37,095 nt of DNA from Rhodospirillaceae bacterium UBA6608 (GTDB lineage Bacteria; Pseudomonadota; Alphaproteobacteria; Rhodospirillales_A; Casp-alpha2): positions 1 through 37,095 of the forward strand of contig DJHY01000296.1 of the NCBI GenBank assembly GCA_002433335.1, written 5' to 3'. Below the pieces are notes generated by a model. The model made no database searches. It was not told the origin of the DNA and was given only the letters and a program-made list of their open reading frames with translations. The translations under genes were made by a program, and so were the position numbers. Positions 24,804 through 32,309 of the stretch are shown here, piece by piece (position 1 is the stretch's first letter; each line of letters opens with the position of its first letter).

Positions 24804-25487
24804 ATGTCCCAGAAATACAAGATCATCACCTTCGACGTGTTCTCGGCCCTCCTGGATATCCAATCGGCGCTGACCGCCATCGTCGAACAGACCTTCAAGC
24901 TGCCGAAGAAGGATGCGGCCCAATTCGCCCGCACCTGGCGCGCCCAACAGATGAGCCGCGCCGCCGCCAGCAACTCCCTGGGCAAGGGACGGACGTCGTT
25001 CAAGGATTGCACCCGCATGGGGTTGGACTACGTCCTGAAAACGCGCGGCATGAAGATCGACGCCCGGACCCGCAACAAGCTGGTGACCAATTGGGGCACC
25101 CTGACGCCCTGGCCCGAAGCACCCGACGTGATGGCCAAGATCAAGGCCAAGGGGTATCAGACCGCAATCCTGTCGAACGGCGACCAGGACCAGTTGGAAA
25201 GCGTCGCCGGTGTGTTCGGCAAGGGGGCCTTCGATCACGTCCTGTCGTCGGAAACCGCCGGGTTCTACAAGCCCCATCCGTCGGTCTACGAACTGCCGAC
25301 GCGGATCCTCGGCATCGGCTGCAAGGACGTCCTGCACGTCGCGGGCGGGGCCGGTGACGTCCTGGGCGCCGCCGCCTACGGCATGACCTGCTACTGGTCC
25401 AACCGCGCGAACGACGTCCCGCTCGACCCGGCCCTGGGCCCGACCTATCAGGGCAAGGACCTGAGGGGCGTTCTGAAGCTGCTGTGA
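24804..25487 (+). CDS. Haloacid dehalogenase type II-like hydrolase (HAD superfamily)
   Basis: 227 residues, subclass I HAD. Motif I is ITFDVFSALLD with nucleophile D11, motif II ILSNGDQ, motif III lysine in GFYKPHP, and the acidic motif IV is represented by VAGGAGDVLGAAAYGM. The DVFSALLD and SNGD phrasing is that of L-2-haloacid dehalogenases, but the HAWD-type motif is altered (GGAGD), so the reaction may be different. AAAAGGA precedes the ATG. It follows the dioxygenase after a hairpin, on the same strand, and may be partly co-transcribed. Possible dehalogenase or phosphatase; substrate unknown. Confidence 0.85.
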   Translation: MSQKYKIITFDVFSALLDIQSALTAIVEQTFKLPKKDAAQFARTWRAQQMSRAAASNSLGKGRTSFKDCTRMGLDYVLKTRGMKIDARTRNKLVTNWGTLTPWPEAPDVMAKIKAKGYQTAILSNGDQDQLESVAGVFGKGAFDHVLSSETAGFYKPHPSVYELPTRILGIGCKDVLHVAGGAGDVLGAAAYGMTCYWSNRANDVPLDPALGPTYQGKDLRGVLKLL

Positions 25488-25506
25488 CAGCCCGTTGGGC
25501 GGCGGA

Positions 25507-27807
25507 TTATTCCGCCGCCGCCGAGGGCGCCAATTCCGGCAGGCCGAACGGATTGGACGGCTGGGCCGCGCCCTCGACCTTGGCGACCTCGACCAGGGTG
25601 GTATGGGCGATCGGCCCCTGCCCAAGTTTCGACGTGCCCTTGTCCAGGGTCAGGACGTTCGGATTGCCGTGCAGTTCCGTCGTGCCGCTGGCCGCCCAAT
25701 CGGCCGGGTCGAACCAGGCCCCGGTGGGCAGCTGCGCCACGCCAGGGCGCACGTTGTCGCTGATCACGGCGATGGCCAGGGTCTCGCCCCGGTCGTTGAA
25801 CAGGCGCACCAAGTCGCCGTCCTTGATGCCCCGCGCCTCGGCCTCGGCCGGGGCCAGGAATACCGGCTCCCGCCCGTCGATCTTGGCGGCGCGGCTGGGG
25901 CCGACGAAATCGAGCTGCGAATGCAGCTTGTGCTGCGGCTGGTTGGAAATCAGATGCAGCGGCCATTTGCCCGCCGTCTCGCCGCCCAGCCATTCCGCCG
26001 GCTCACGCCACACGGGATGGCCCGGGCAATCGTCGTAGCCGAAGCCGGCGATTTCCGCGCAGAAGATCTCGAACTTACCGGACGGCGTCGGCAGCGGATT
26101 GGCCGCCGGGTCGGCCCGGTAGGCCTCGTAAACCACATGGGGTTTCTCCGGCGCGTCCAGCTCCAGAATGCCCTGTTCCCAGAAGGCATCGAAATCGGGC
26201 ATGCGGTTGTCCAGCGTGCCGCTGCTTTCCCGCGCCTGGGCATAGAGGAAGCGCAGCCACGCATCTTCGTCACGCCCTTCGGTAAAGGCCGCGTCGATGC
26301 CCAGGCGTTGGGCCAAGCCGGTGAAGATGTCGAAGTCGTTGCGGGATTCGAACTGCGGCGTGACGATCTGTTTCATCGCGACGATGAAACGGTCGCGGGA
26401 GCTGGCCCCGATGTCGTTGCGCTCCATGGTCGTCGTCGCCGGCAGGACGATGTCGGCCAGCTTGGCCGTGGGCGTCCACCAGGGTTCGTTGACGATTACC
26501 GTGTCGGGCCGACGCCAGCCTTCGAGCAGGCGGTTCAGGTCCTGATGATGGTGGAACGGGTTACCGCCACACCAATAGATCAGCTTGGTATCCGGGTAGG
26601 TCCGCCGCTCGCCGTCGAAGTCGTATTCCTTGCCGGGGTTGAGCAGCAGGTCCGTGATCCGCGCCACCGGGATGAAGCTGCCGGTCGGGTTGGGCCCGGC
26701 GCTATGGGCCGGGGTCGGCATCTTCGGCACCGGATTGCCCTGCCCGTGCATGCTGCCGTAGCCGAAACCGAAGCCGCCTCCCGGCAGGCCGATCTGTCCC
26801 AGCAGGCAAGCCAGCGCCATGGTCATCCAGAACGTCTGTTCGCCGTGATCGCCCCGTTGCAGGGAATAGCTGGTCGCGATCATGGTCCGGCCCTTGGCCA
26901 TGCGGCGGGCCAGGTCGCGAATGGTCTCGGCGGGCAGGTCACAGACTTCCGCCGCCCAATCGGCCGACTTCGCGACGCCGTCTGCGTCACCCATCAAATA
27001 AGCCAGGAACCGGTCGCCCCCGGTGGCGTAGCGCGCCAGGAAGGCTGCATCGTGCAGGCCCTCGGCAACCAGGGTATGGGCCAGGCCCAACATCAGGGCG
27101 ACGTCCGTATTGGGGCGTGGGGCCAGCCATTCGGCCTTGACGTAATCGGGGGTGTCGTTGCGGATCGGTGTGATGCTGACGACCTGCACCCCCCGCTCGG
27201 CCAGCTGGCGCAGCCAGTATTGCGTGGTATGGGCTGCGGTGCCGCCCGGCTCGACCTGCGCGTTGCGGGTGCCGACGCCGCCGAAGGCAACCAGCATGTC
27301 CGAGGACTCGGCGATCGAGGCCCAGGAGGTCAGGTTCCGCAGCGGCTGCACATCGCCCACGATATGCGGCAGGATCGCCAGACCGGCGGCCAGAGAATAG
27401 CTGTGCTTTTGCGCCGTATAACCGCCGAAGCAGTTCATGAACCGCTGCATTTGGGTCTTGGCATGGTGGAACCGCCCGGCGCTGGACCAGCCGTAGGACC
27501 CGGCGAAGATCGCTTCGTTACCATGGGCCTTTTTCACGCGGTCGAGTTCTTCCGCGACCATATCGAGGGCCTCGTCCCACGGAACCTCGACAAAACGGTC
27601 GCCGCCACGGGCGCGGTCGCGGTTCTTCAACCAGCCTTCGCGCACCGCCGGGGCCTTGACCCGGCAATCGTGGTGCACGGCCTCGGCCATGCCGTCCAGG
27701 ATCGGCGACGGGTCGGGATCTTGCGGGGCGGGACGGACGGAGACGATGCGGTTATCGCGAGCTTCGGCTTCGAATGCTCCCCAGTGGGAGCCGTGGGTCT
27801 TGAACAT
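25507..27807 (-). CDS. BisC/DMSO-reductase-type molybdopterin oxidoreductase, cytoplasmic
   Basis: 766 residues, full length for BisC-type enzymes, without a Tat signal (starts MFKTHGSHWGAFEA). SYGWSSAGRFHHA at 104-116 matches the DMSO/TMAO-reductase active-site Tyr and Trp; counting 31 residues on from W107 puts a serine (S138 in HSYSLAAG) at the metal-ligand position of DMSO reductase. FGGVGTRNAQVEPGG and the C-terminal QPQHKLHSQLD also fit. Likely reduces an S- or N-oxide in the cytosol, as BisC does. Third gene of the sulfatase-phosphosulfolactate synthase operon. The TupABC system in this window could supply metal, though molybdenum is the usual choice. Confidence 0.92.
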   Translation of the reverse strand: MFKTHGSHWGAFEAEARDNRIVSVRPAPQDPDPSPILDGMAEAVHHDCRVKAPAVREGWLKNRDRARGGDRFVEVPWDEALDMVAEELDRVKKAHGNEAIFAGSYGWSSAGRFHHAKTQMQRFMNCFGGYTAQKHSYSLAAGLAILPHIVGDVQPLRNLTSWASIAESSDMLVAFGGVGTRNAQVEPGGTAAHTTQYWLRQLAERGVQVVSITPIRNDTPDYVKAEWLAPRPNTDVALMLGLAHTLVAEGLHDAAFLARYATGGDRFLAYLMGDADGVAKSADWAAEVCDLPAETIRDLARRMAKGRTMIATSYSLQRGDHGEQTFWMTMALACLLGQIGLPGGGFGFGYGSMHGQGNPVPKMPTPAHSAGPNPTGSFIPVARITDLLLNPGKEYDFDGERRTYPDTKLIYWCGGNPFHHHQDLNRLLEGWRRPDTVIVNEPWWTPTAKLADIVLPATTTMERNDIGASSRDRFIVAMKQIVTPQFESRNDFDIFTGLAQRLGIDAAFTEGRDEDAWLRFLYAQARESSGTLDNRMPDFDAFWEQGILELDAPEKPHVVYEAYRADPAANPLPTPSGKFEIFCAEIAGFGYDDCPGHPVWREPAEWLGGETAGKWPLHLISNQPQHKLHSQLDFVGPSRAAKIDGREPVFLAPAEAEARGIKDGDLVRLFNDRGETLAIAVISDNVRPGVAQLPTGAWFDPADWAASGTTELHGNPNVLTLDKGTSKLGQGPIAHTTLVEVAKVEGAAQPSNPFGLPELAPSAAAE

Positions 27808-27827
27808 TTCCGGGCTTTTCTTTGTTA

Positions 27828-27841
27828 TTGATCAATGTCAA
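27828..27841. promoter_or_regulatory. FNR-like site TTGATCAATGTCAA before the molybdoenzyme gene
   Basis: TTGAT-N4-GTCAA differs at one base from the FNR consensus TTGAT-N4-ATCAA and lies only 20 bp before the start codon, in the 98-bp gap after the phosphosulfolactate synthase gene. So close to the start it would suit repression or a separate short-leader promoter. Tentative. Confidence 0.3.
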
Positions 27842-27905
27842 ACGATAGCCCGGCCTGCGCGCGGGCGCAAATACGCCCGCGCCGTCCAGTCCAATAAACG
27901 ACGGA

Positions 27906-28712
27906 TTATTGCGCGGCTTCGGCCCGAACTTCGGGTCCGACTACGGACAGGCCGCAGCGCAGGGCCTCGGTCTCCATTACGTCGTCGGGCATGACGTTGG
28001 CCAAGTTCACGTCGGGGCCGAATTCCTTGAGCAGGAACTTCTTCAATTCGAACACGTTGTTCGGGGTTACGCCCTTGATCCAGGTGCCGGTCAGCTCCAA
28101 CAGAGTATGTTCCAGGTCCAGGCCGTCCTTCAGCGCCGACATCATGGCCTCGTTGACAATTCCGTTCTCAACCAGTTCCGCACCCTCGACCAGAACGATC
28201 TCGCAACCCGCGTCGAAGCAGACCTTAGTCTGATCGATCAGGTCCTGGGGAGATTGATTGACGACCTTGGAGCCGACCTCGCCGTGAACTTCCAAGCCCT
28301 CGGCGATGGCCATCTTGATCATCTTGGCCCGTTCCTCGTCATTCAGGGGCACGCAGTTATCCGATACCTCCAGGGCATCGAAGCCCAGGCGCTTGGCCTC
28401 GGCGAAGAAGCCGGACATCGCAGACCAGCCCTGGGTGGCGAAAACGTATTCCGAGAACTGCCCGCCCAGGAACGGCACGACGTCATAGGATTTGTACATC
28501 GCCAGCTTTTTCACGAGGTAGTCCTCGGGATAGAGCCGCGCGGTGCCGACCACGATCTTCACCAGGTCCACGAAGGGCGCCAGCAGGGTCATGTTGTCCT
28601 CGGCCCGGCCGAGCGGCAGGCCCCAGTCCATCATCATCGTCAGGCCCGTCTTGCGCGGCTTCTTGGACCGCGCTTCGGGCAGGGGCACCATGGCAAAAGG
28701 TTCGTTGGTCAT
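27906..28712 (-). CDS. Phosphosulfolactate synthase family protein (ComA-like)
   Basis: 268 residues. The pattern RKTGLTMMMDWGLPLGRAED, FVDLVKIVVGTARLYP, LGFDALEVSDNCVPL and VHGEVGSK matches the ComA TIM barrel. ComA adds sulfite to phosphoenolpyruvate, giving (R)-phosphosulfolactate, first step of coenzyme M formation in methanogens; YitD does likewise in Bacillus spores and a homologue serves coenzyme M synthesis in Xanthobacter. No other coenzyme M gene is visible here. Between a sulfatase and a BisC-type enzyme it may trap sulfite as phosphosulfolactate, or run in reverse; both are inference. GAGAGA precedes the ATG; 39 bp separate it from the sulfatase. Confidence 0.88.
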   Translation of the reverse strand: MTNEPFAMVPLPEARSKKPRKTGLTMMMDWGLPLGRAEDNMTLLAPFVDLVKIVVGTARLYPEDYLVKKLAMYKSYDVVPFLGGQFSEYVFATQGWSAMSGFFAEAKRLGFDALEVSDNCVPLNDEERAKMIKMAIAEGLEVHGEVGSKVVNQSPQDLIDQTKVCFDAGCEIVLVEGAELVENGIVNEAMMSALKDGLDLEHTLLELTGTWIKGVTPNNVFELKKFLLKEFGPDVNLANVMPDDVMETEALRCGLSVVGPEVRAEAAQ

Positions 28713-28751
28713 GTCGTTGGTCTCTCTGTGGGTCGCTTTGATGGGCGGGGG

Positions 28752-30212
28752 TTAATCGAACATCGGCTGAACGCCGGGCGGTACGGAAAAGCCCAGGTCG
28801 CCGCGTTCGATGATGGCGGCCTTGCCGCCGTTTTCATCGATCATCCGGGTCTGGCAATCGCGCGCGGCCTTATCGACGGCGGCGGGATCGCAGATACGGC
28901 GCAGTTCGGCCATCAGGTCGTCCAGGATCGCCGTTTTGCTTGCATCGCCCGCCAGATCGTTCAGCTCGTCCGGGTCGTCGGCCAGGTTGAACAACTGGTC
29001 CGGATAGCCTTCGTAATGGACCAGCTTCCAATCTCCCTTGCGGACCATGAAGGCCGCGATCTTCGATCCCATGCCGTGGTATTCGGAAAAGGCCACGCGA
29101 TCGGCGTCGGCCCCTTCCGCCAGGGCGGTGAGGCTCGTTCCCGGCAGGTCGCCGGGCATGGTTTCGGCATCGACCGCGCCGACGCATTCCATGATGAAGG
29201 GATAGATGTCGCAATGGGTTGCCGGGGTCTTGACGACCTTGCCCGCCGGAATGTCCGGCCCGTTCAGGATGATCGGCACGGCGGCGGCTTCTTCGTACAT
29301 CACCGATTTGCCCCAGGCCCCCCGGTTACCCATGTTGTCGCCGTGGTCGGTGGTGTAGAGCACCCGCGTGTCATCGGCCAGACCGGCATCCTGCATGGCG
29401 TTCAGGATCAGGCCGATCTGTTCGTCCATGAAGGTGATCAGGCCGAGGTAGCCCGCCTGCGCCCGTTTGACCATGTCGTCGGTCTTGAAGTGTTCGTCGT
29501 AGGCGAAAATCTTGCGGTATTCGTCGATGTACGGATGGATCGGCGAATTGCGCTTGTCGTACAGCTTCGGCAGCGGCAGGTCGCGGTTGTAGTAGCGATA
29601 GAAATGTTCCGACGGCGCCGTCAGCGGGAAATGCGGCGCCACGAACGACACGAACAGCACCCAGGGCTTGTCCGTGTGCTTGGGCGCTTCCTCGTACAGC
29701 CAGGACTGCGCCCGCGCGCAAATATCGCGGTCATAACGCGTGTACATGCTTTCGCCCGGACCGGCCATCTTGGCCATCTTCCAGGACGCCCCGCGCTTCG
29801 GCGTGTCTTCGTCGCGGATCAGGCCCAACAGGTCGCCTTTGCCGTCGATGATATGCATCGCCAATTCCTCGTCGGCGAAGCCGTTGTCGTCCTCGCCGGA
29901 ACGGAAATGCAGCTTGCCGATGGACACGGTCTGATGCCCGCGGTCGCGCAGCAGCTTGTGCCAGTTGGCCTGACTGCCGTCGAACGGCGTGGCGTTGTCC
30001 CAGGCGCCGATGTCGTGAACATAGCGCCCCGTGGCGAAGCTGGCCCGCGCCGGAACGCAGACCGGGCAGACCGTATAGGCGGCGTCGAACTTGGTGCCGC
30101 CGGCGGCCAGCTTGTCGATATTGGGGGTATGGATGAAAGGATGGCCGTAACAGCCGGTGACCGAGCGCGTATGCTCGTCGGACATCAGAATGATTAGATT
30201 CTTGGGCTTCAT
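28752..30212 (-). CDS. Sulfatase (formylglycine-dependent, COG3119 type)
   Basis: 486 residues, alkaline-phosphatase/sulfatase fold. C52 in PVCVPARASFATGRY is the CxPxR cysteine that would be converted to formylglycine. Metal-binding SDEH (11-14) and TTDHGDNMG (about 302-310) are present. No signal peptide, so it acts in the cytosol. The phrasing resembles choline sulfatase and related sulfate/phosphonate ester hydrolases. The ATG at 30212 (MKPKNLIILMSDEH) is where family similarity starts; a TTG at 30260 is less likely. First gene of a three-gene operon (sulfatase, ComA-like, BisC-like) divergent from a GntR regulator. Probable sulfate-ester cleavage; phosphonate monoester hydrolysis is an alternative. 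Confidence 0.93.
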   Translation of the reverse strand: MKPKNLIILMSDEHTRSVTGCYGHPFIHTPNIDKLAAGGTKFDAAYTVCPVCVPARASFATGRYVHDIGAWDNATPFDGSQANWHKLLRDRGHQTVSIGKLHFRSGEDDNGFADEELAMHIIDGKGDLLGLIRDEDTPKRGASWKMAKMAGPGESMYTRYDRDICARAQSWLYEEAPKHTDKPWVLFVSFVAPHFPLTAPSEHFYRYYNRDLPLPKLYDKRNSPIHPYIDEYRKIFAYDEHFKTDDMVKRAQAGYLGLITFMDEQIGLILNAMQDAGLADDTRVLYTTDHGDNMGNRGAWGKSVMYEEAAAVPIILNGPDIPAGKVVKTPATHCDIYPFIMECVGAVDAETMPGDLPGTSLTALAEGADADRVAFSEYHGMGSKIAAFMVRKGDWKLVHYEGYPDQLFNLADDPDELNDLAGDASKTAILDDLMAELRRICDPAAVDKAARDCQTRMIDENGGKAAIIERGDLGFSVPPGVQPMFD

Positions 30213-30302
30213 GGAAGCATCGTTTCCCTGCGAAGATGTTGAAACGCCGGGTTTGGTCAACCGGTCTTGGACGCCTCGATTGCGTCAATTCCTCCTTCGA
30301 AT

Positions 30303-30314
30303 AACTATATAGTT
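30303..30314. promoter_or_regulatory. Palindrome AACTATATAGTT between sulfatase and GntR genes
   Basis: Perfect 12-bp dyad in the 202-bp divergent gap, 91 bp before the sulfatase start and 101 bp before the GntR start. GntR/HutC regulators typically bind short A/T-rich dyads in such gaps, so this is the best candidate operator. The rest of the gap shows no other obvious element. Confidence 0.5.
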
Positions 30315-30414
30315 TATACTTCTGTCAAGCGGGATGGTCATTACCCCCCTTCCCGTCGTAAAAATATGGGAACGACAAAAAACAAAAAGTTGGGACTGTG
30401 GAGGTTTCCAGGGA

Positions 30415-31215
30415 ATGCAAATGGACATGCCCGGCGGGTATGACGAATTTCTGAAGCGCTATTGGCCGCAACAGGACGACCTACCGAAACACGAACGCCT
30501 GCGTCAGGCGATTACCGCATCCATCGCCGACGGCTATTGGGTGGCGGGCGCGCGCCTTCCGACGGAATCGGAATGGGCGGCGGAAACACCCTGTTCCCTT
30601 GGCACGGTGCAGCGTGCGCTGCGCAGCTTGGTCGACGACGGCCTGATCCTGCGGCGGCGCGGGCGCGGCACCACCGTCGCCGGCTTCAACCAGCAAGTAT
30701 CCCAGCCCTGGCATTTCATCTTCCGGCGGGCTGATGATTCATCGAACAATCCCCTGCCTGTCTATACCCGGGTCGTCGATCGCCGCGTCACCGGCGAAAC
30801 CGGCCCCTGGTCCGAGGCCTTGGGCCAGGACGACAAGCCCGACGGCGGCCAAGTGGTTCGGATCGACCGCGTCGTGACCATCGACAAGGCGCTGGAAATC
30901 TATTCCGTGTTCCGCGCCATGGCGGACGAACACCCCGAACTGATCACCACCCCGATTTCTGGCCTGGACGGCACCAACCTGCATCACCTGATGGCGGCGC
31001 ATCACCACATGCCGGTGCACCACATCAAACAGAAGCTGCGGGTGGAAATGCCGCCGACCTACGTCACGTCCAATTGCGACTGGCCCAAGGGGGCCATGGC
31101 CTCGGTCGTCAACGTCGTCGCCTATTACGTCGACGGCCGCCCGATCTATCATCAGGATTTCTACATCCCGCCGTCGCCTTACGTGCTGGACCTGGGCACC
31201 CGGATCAAGACCTGA
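30415..31215 (+). CDS. GntR-family regulator with UTRA (HutC-type) domain
   Basis: 266 residues. N-terminal winged HTH: LRQAITASIADGYWVAGARLPTE, then CSLGTVQRALRSLVDDGLILRR and GRGTTVAG, at about 35-100. The C-terminal UTRA-type ligand domain shows QVVRIDRVVTIDKAL and ends in DGRPIYHQDFYIPP, typical of the chorismate-lyase-like fold. The ATG at 30415 has GGAGG 10 bases upstream; the frame is open further upstream but without similarity. Divergent from the sulfatase operon, which it most likely represses until a pathway metabolite binds the UTRA domain. The ligand is unknown. Confidence 0.92.
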   Translation: MQMDMPGGYDEFLKRYWPQQDDLPKHERLRQAITASIADGYWVAGARLPTESEWAAETPCSLGTVQRALRSLVDDGLILRRRGRGTTVAGFNQQVSQPWHFIFRRADDSSNNPLPVYTRVVDRRVTGETGPWSEALGQDDKPDGGQVVRIDRVVTIDKALEIYSVFRAMADEHPELITTPISGLDGTNLHHLMAAHHHMPVHHIKQKLRVEMPPTYVTSNCDWPKGAMASVVNVVAYYVDGRPIYHQDFYIPPSPYVLDLGTRIKT

Positions 31216-31233
31216 CCCTGCCCCCAACCGACC

Positions 31234-32154
31234 TTACATATTCGCCGGATGCCAGCGATGGGTTTCGGCCAGCTCGGCGGCGATCCCGGCGATGATCCCG
31301 GCCACGGCGGAAACGGCGCCGACCTCCGGCCGTCCCGCCAATTCGACCAGCGACCAATTGCGGGACAAACCCGGCACCTTCAATGGACGCACGGAAAGCT
31401 CTCCCCGCTGCACCTCGTCATGAACGAAGCTGTAGCATTGAATGGTATAGCCCAGCCCCGCCCCCACCAGCCGCTTGATGACATGGGTACTGTCGACCGG
31501 CTCGCGGATGTCCAGCGCCCCGCCCTGTTCGACCATCACCCGGTCGATCATCCGGCGCAGGGGGTTTTCCGGCCCCGGCAACAGCAGGGGAAAAGAGCAC
31601 AGCTTGCGGATGCCGACCGGGTTGGCATCGTCCCCGTCGCTCCCCGGCCCGATCAGGAACATTGGTTCGTCCAGCAAGTGCGCGACTGATAGCGCGGGCG
31701 ACTCATCATCCGCATGGTATAGGCCCAGGTCGACCCGACCGGCCAACACGCCTTCGCGGATGAAAGCGCTCAGCCCCTCGGTCAGGCTCAACTCGACCTG
31801 CGGCAACTCGGCCCGGACCCGGCGGATCAACTCCGGCCCGACCAGCGAGCCGACCGACGGCATCAAGGCCACGGCGACCGGGCCGGACGGCTCGGCGTCC
31901 CAGTTCCGAACCTCGGCGCGGGTCTGGCTCAACATCTGCAGCAGCGGCTCCGCCCGCGCCAACAGGTGCTCGCCCGGACCGGTCAGGACCACGCCCTGAA
32001 CCGTGCGGGTCAGCAGTTTGGCGCCCAATTCGTCTTCCAGCTTGCGCAATTGGCGGCTGACCGCCGGCTGGGCGACATGCAGATGCGCCGCCGCCTTGGT
32101 TATGCTGCCGAACTGCGCCGTGGCGATGAAATACCGCAGGGATTTGATATCCAT
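31234..32154 (-). CDS. LysR-type regulator divergent from second dioxygenase
   Basis: 306 residues. The HTH is SLRYFIATAQFGSITKAAAHLHVAQPAVSRQLRKLEDELG, shown by its key A-A-x-L-H-V-A-Q-P-A-V-S-R-Q core, followed by the substrate-binding-like effector domain (GPVAVALMPSVGSLVGPELI, GLGYTIQCYSFV). Closest in style to NAC/CynR-like LysR proteins. It is divergent from the TauD-family gene at 32310, with a perfect T-N11-A dyad between them, so it likely activates that gene. It converges with GntR 18 bp away. The inducer is unknown. Confidence 0.92.
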   Translation of the reverse strand: MDIKSLRYFIATAQFGSITKAAAHLHVAQPAVSRQLRKLEDELGAKLLTRTVQGVVLTGPGEHLLARAEPLLQMLSQTRAEVRNWDAEPSGPVAVALMPSVGSLVGPELIRRVRAELPQVELSLTEGLSAFIREGVLAGRVDLGLYHADDESPALSVAHLLDEPMFLIGPGSDGDDANPVGIRKLCSFPLLLPGPENPLRRMIDRVMVEQGGALDIREPVDSTHVIKRLVGAGLGYTIQCYSFVHDEVQRGELSVRPLKVPGLSRNWSLVELAGRPEVGAVSAVAGIIAGIAAELAETHRWHPANM

Positions 32155-32187
32155 CCCATAATTTTACGGCAGGCCTTGATCTTTTGT

Positions 32188-32204
32188 CATGCCTATTTGG
32201 CATG
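32188..32204. promoter_or_regulatory. LysR box CATGCC-N5-GGCATG
   Basis: Perfect 6-5-6 dyad that contains the T-N11-A pattern of LysR recognition sites (T at 32190, A at 32202). It sits 34 bp upstream of the LysR start and about 105 bp upstream of the dioxygenase start, the usual place for a recognition site in a divergent LysR pair. Confidence 0.65.
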
Positions 32205-32309
32205 GTGATGGTCGCGATCGGTATTTCCCGCGCCCGCTTCCCGAACGGTATCGTTTTTCCAACAAAAGACCTGAGACCAAAGGCGCAAGGCCGCCCGACG
32301 GAGAGAAAC

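Noticed and set aside
23697..25625. A 642-codon minus-strand open frame antisense to dioxygenase and HAD genes
   Set aside because: Crosses the terminator hairpin and two supported plus-strand genes; no domains.
25495..27831. A 778-codon open frame on the plus strand opposite the molybdoenzyme gene
   Set aside because: High-GC shadow of a well-supported gene: low-complexity G/R/Q/V-rich translation, no family features, no ribosome site. The minus-strand frame has clear active-site motifs.
29717..29728. GCAAATATCGCG, resembling the Crp/Fnr palindrome
   Set aside because: Only the left 8 bases match, it is not a dyad, and it lies inside the sulfatase coding sequence.
27909..30197. A 762-codon open frame on the plus strand opposite ComA-like and sulfatase genes
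   Set aside because: It spans two real genes and their gap on the opposite strand and shows no recognisable domains; long antisense frames are expected at this GC content.
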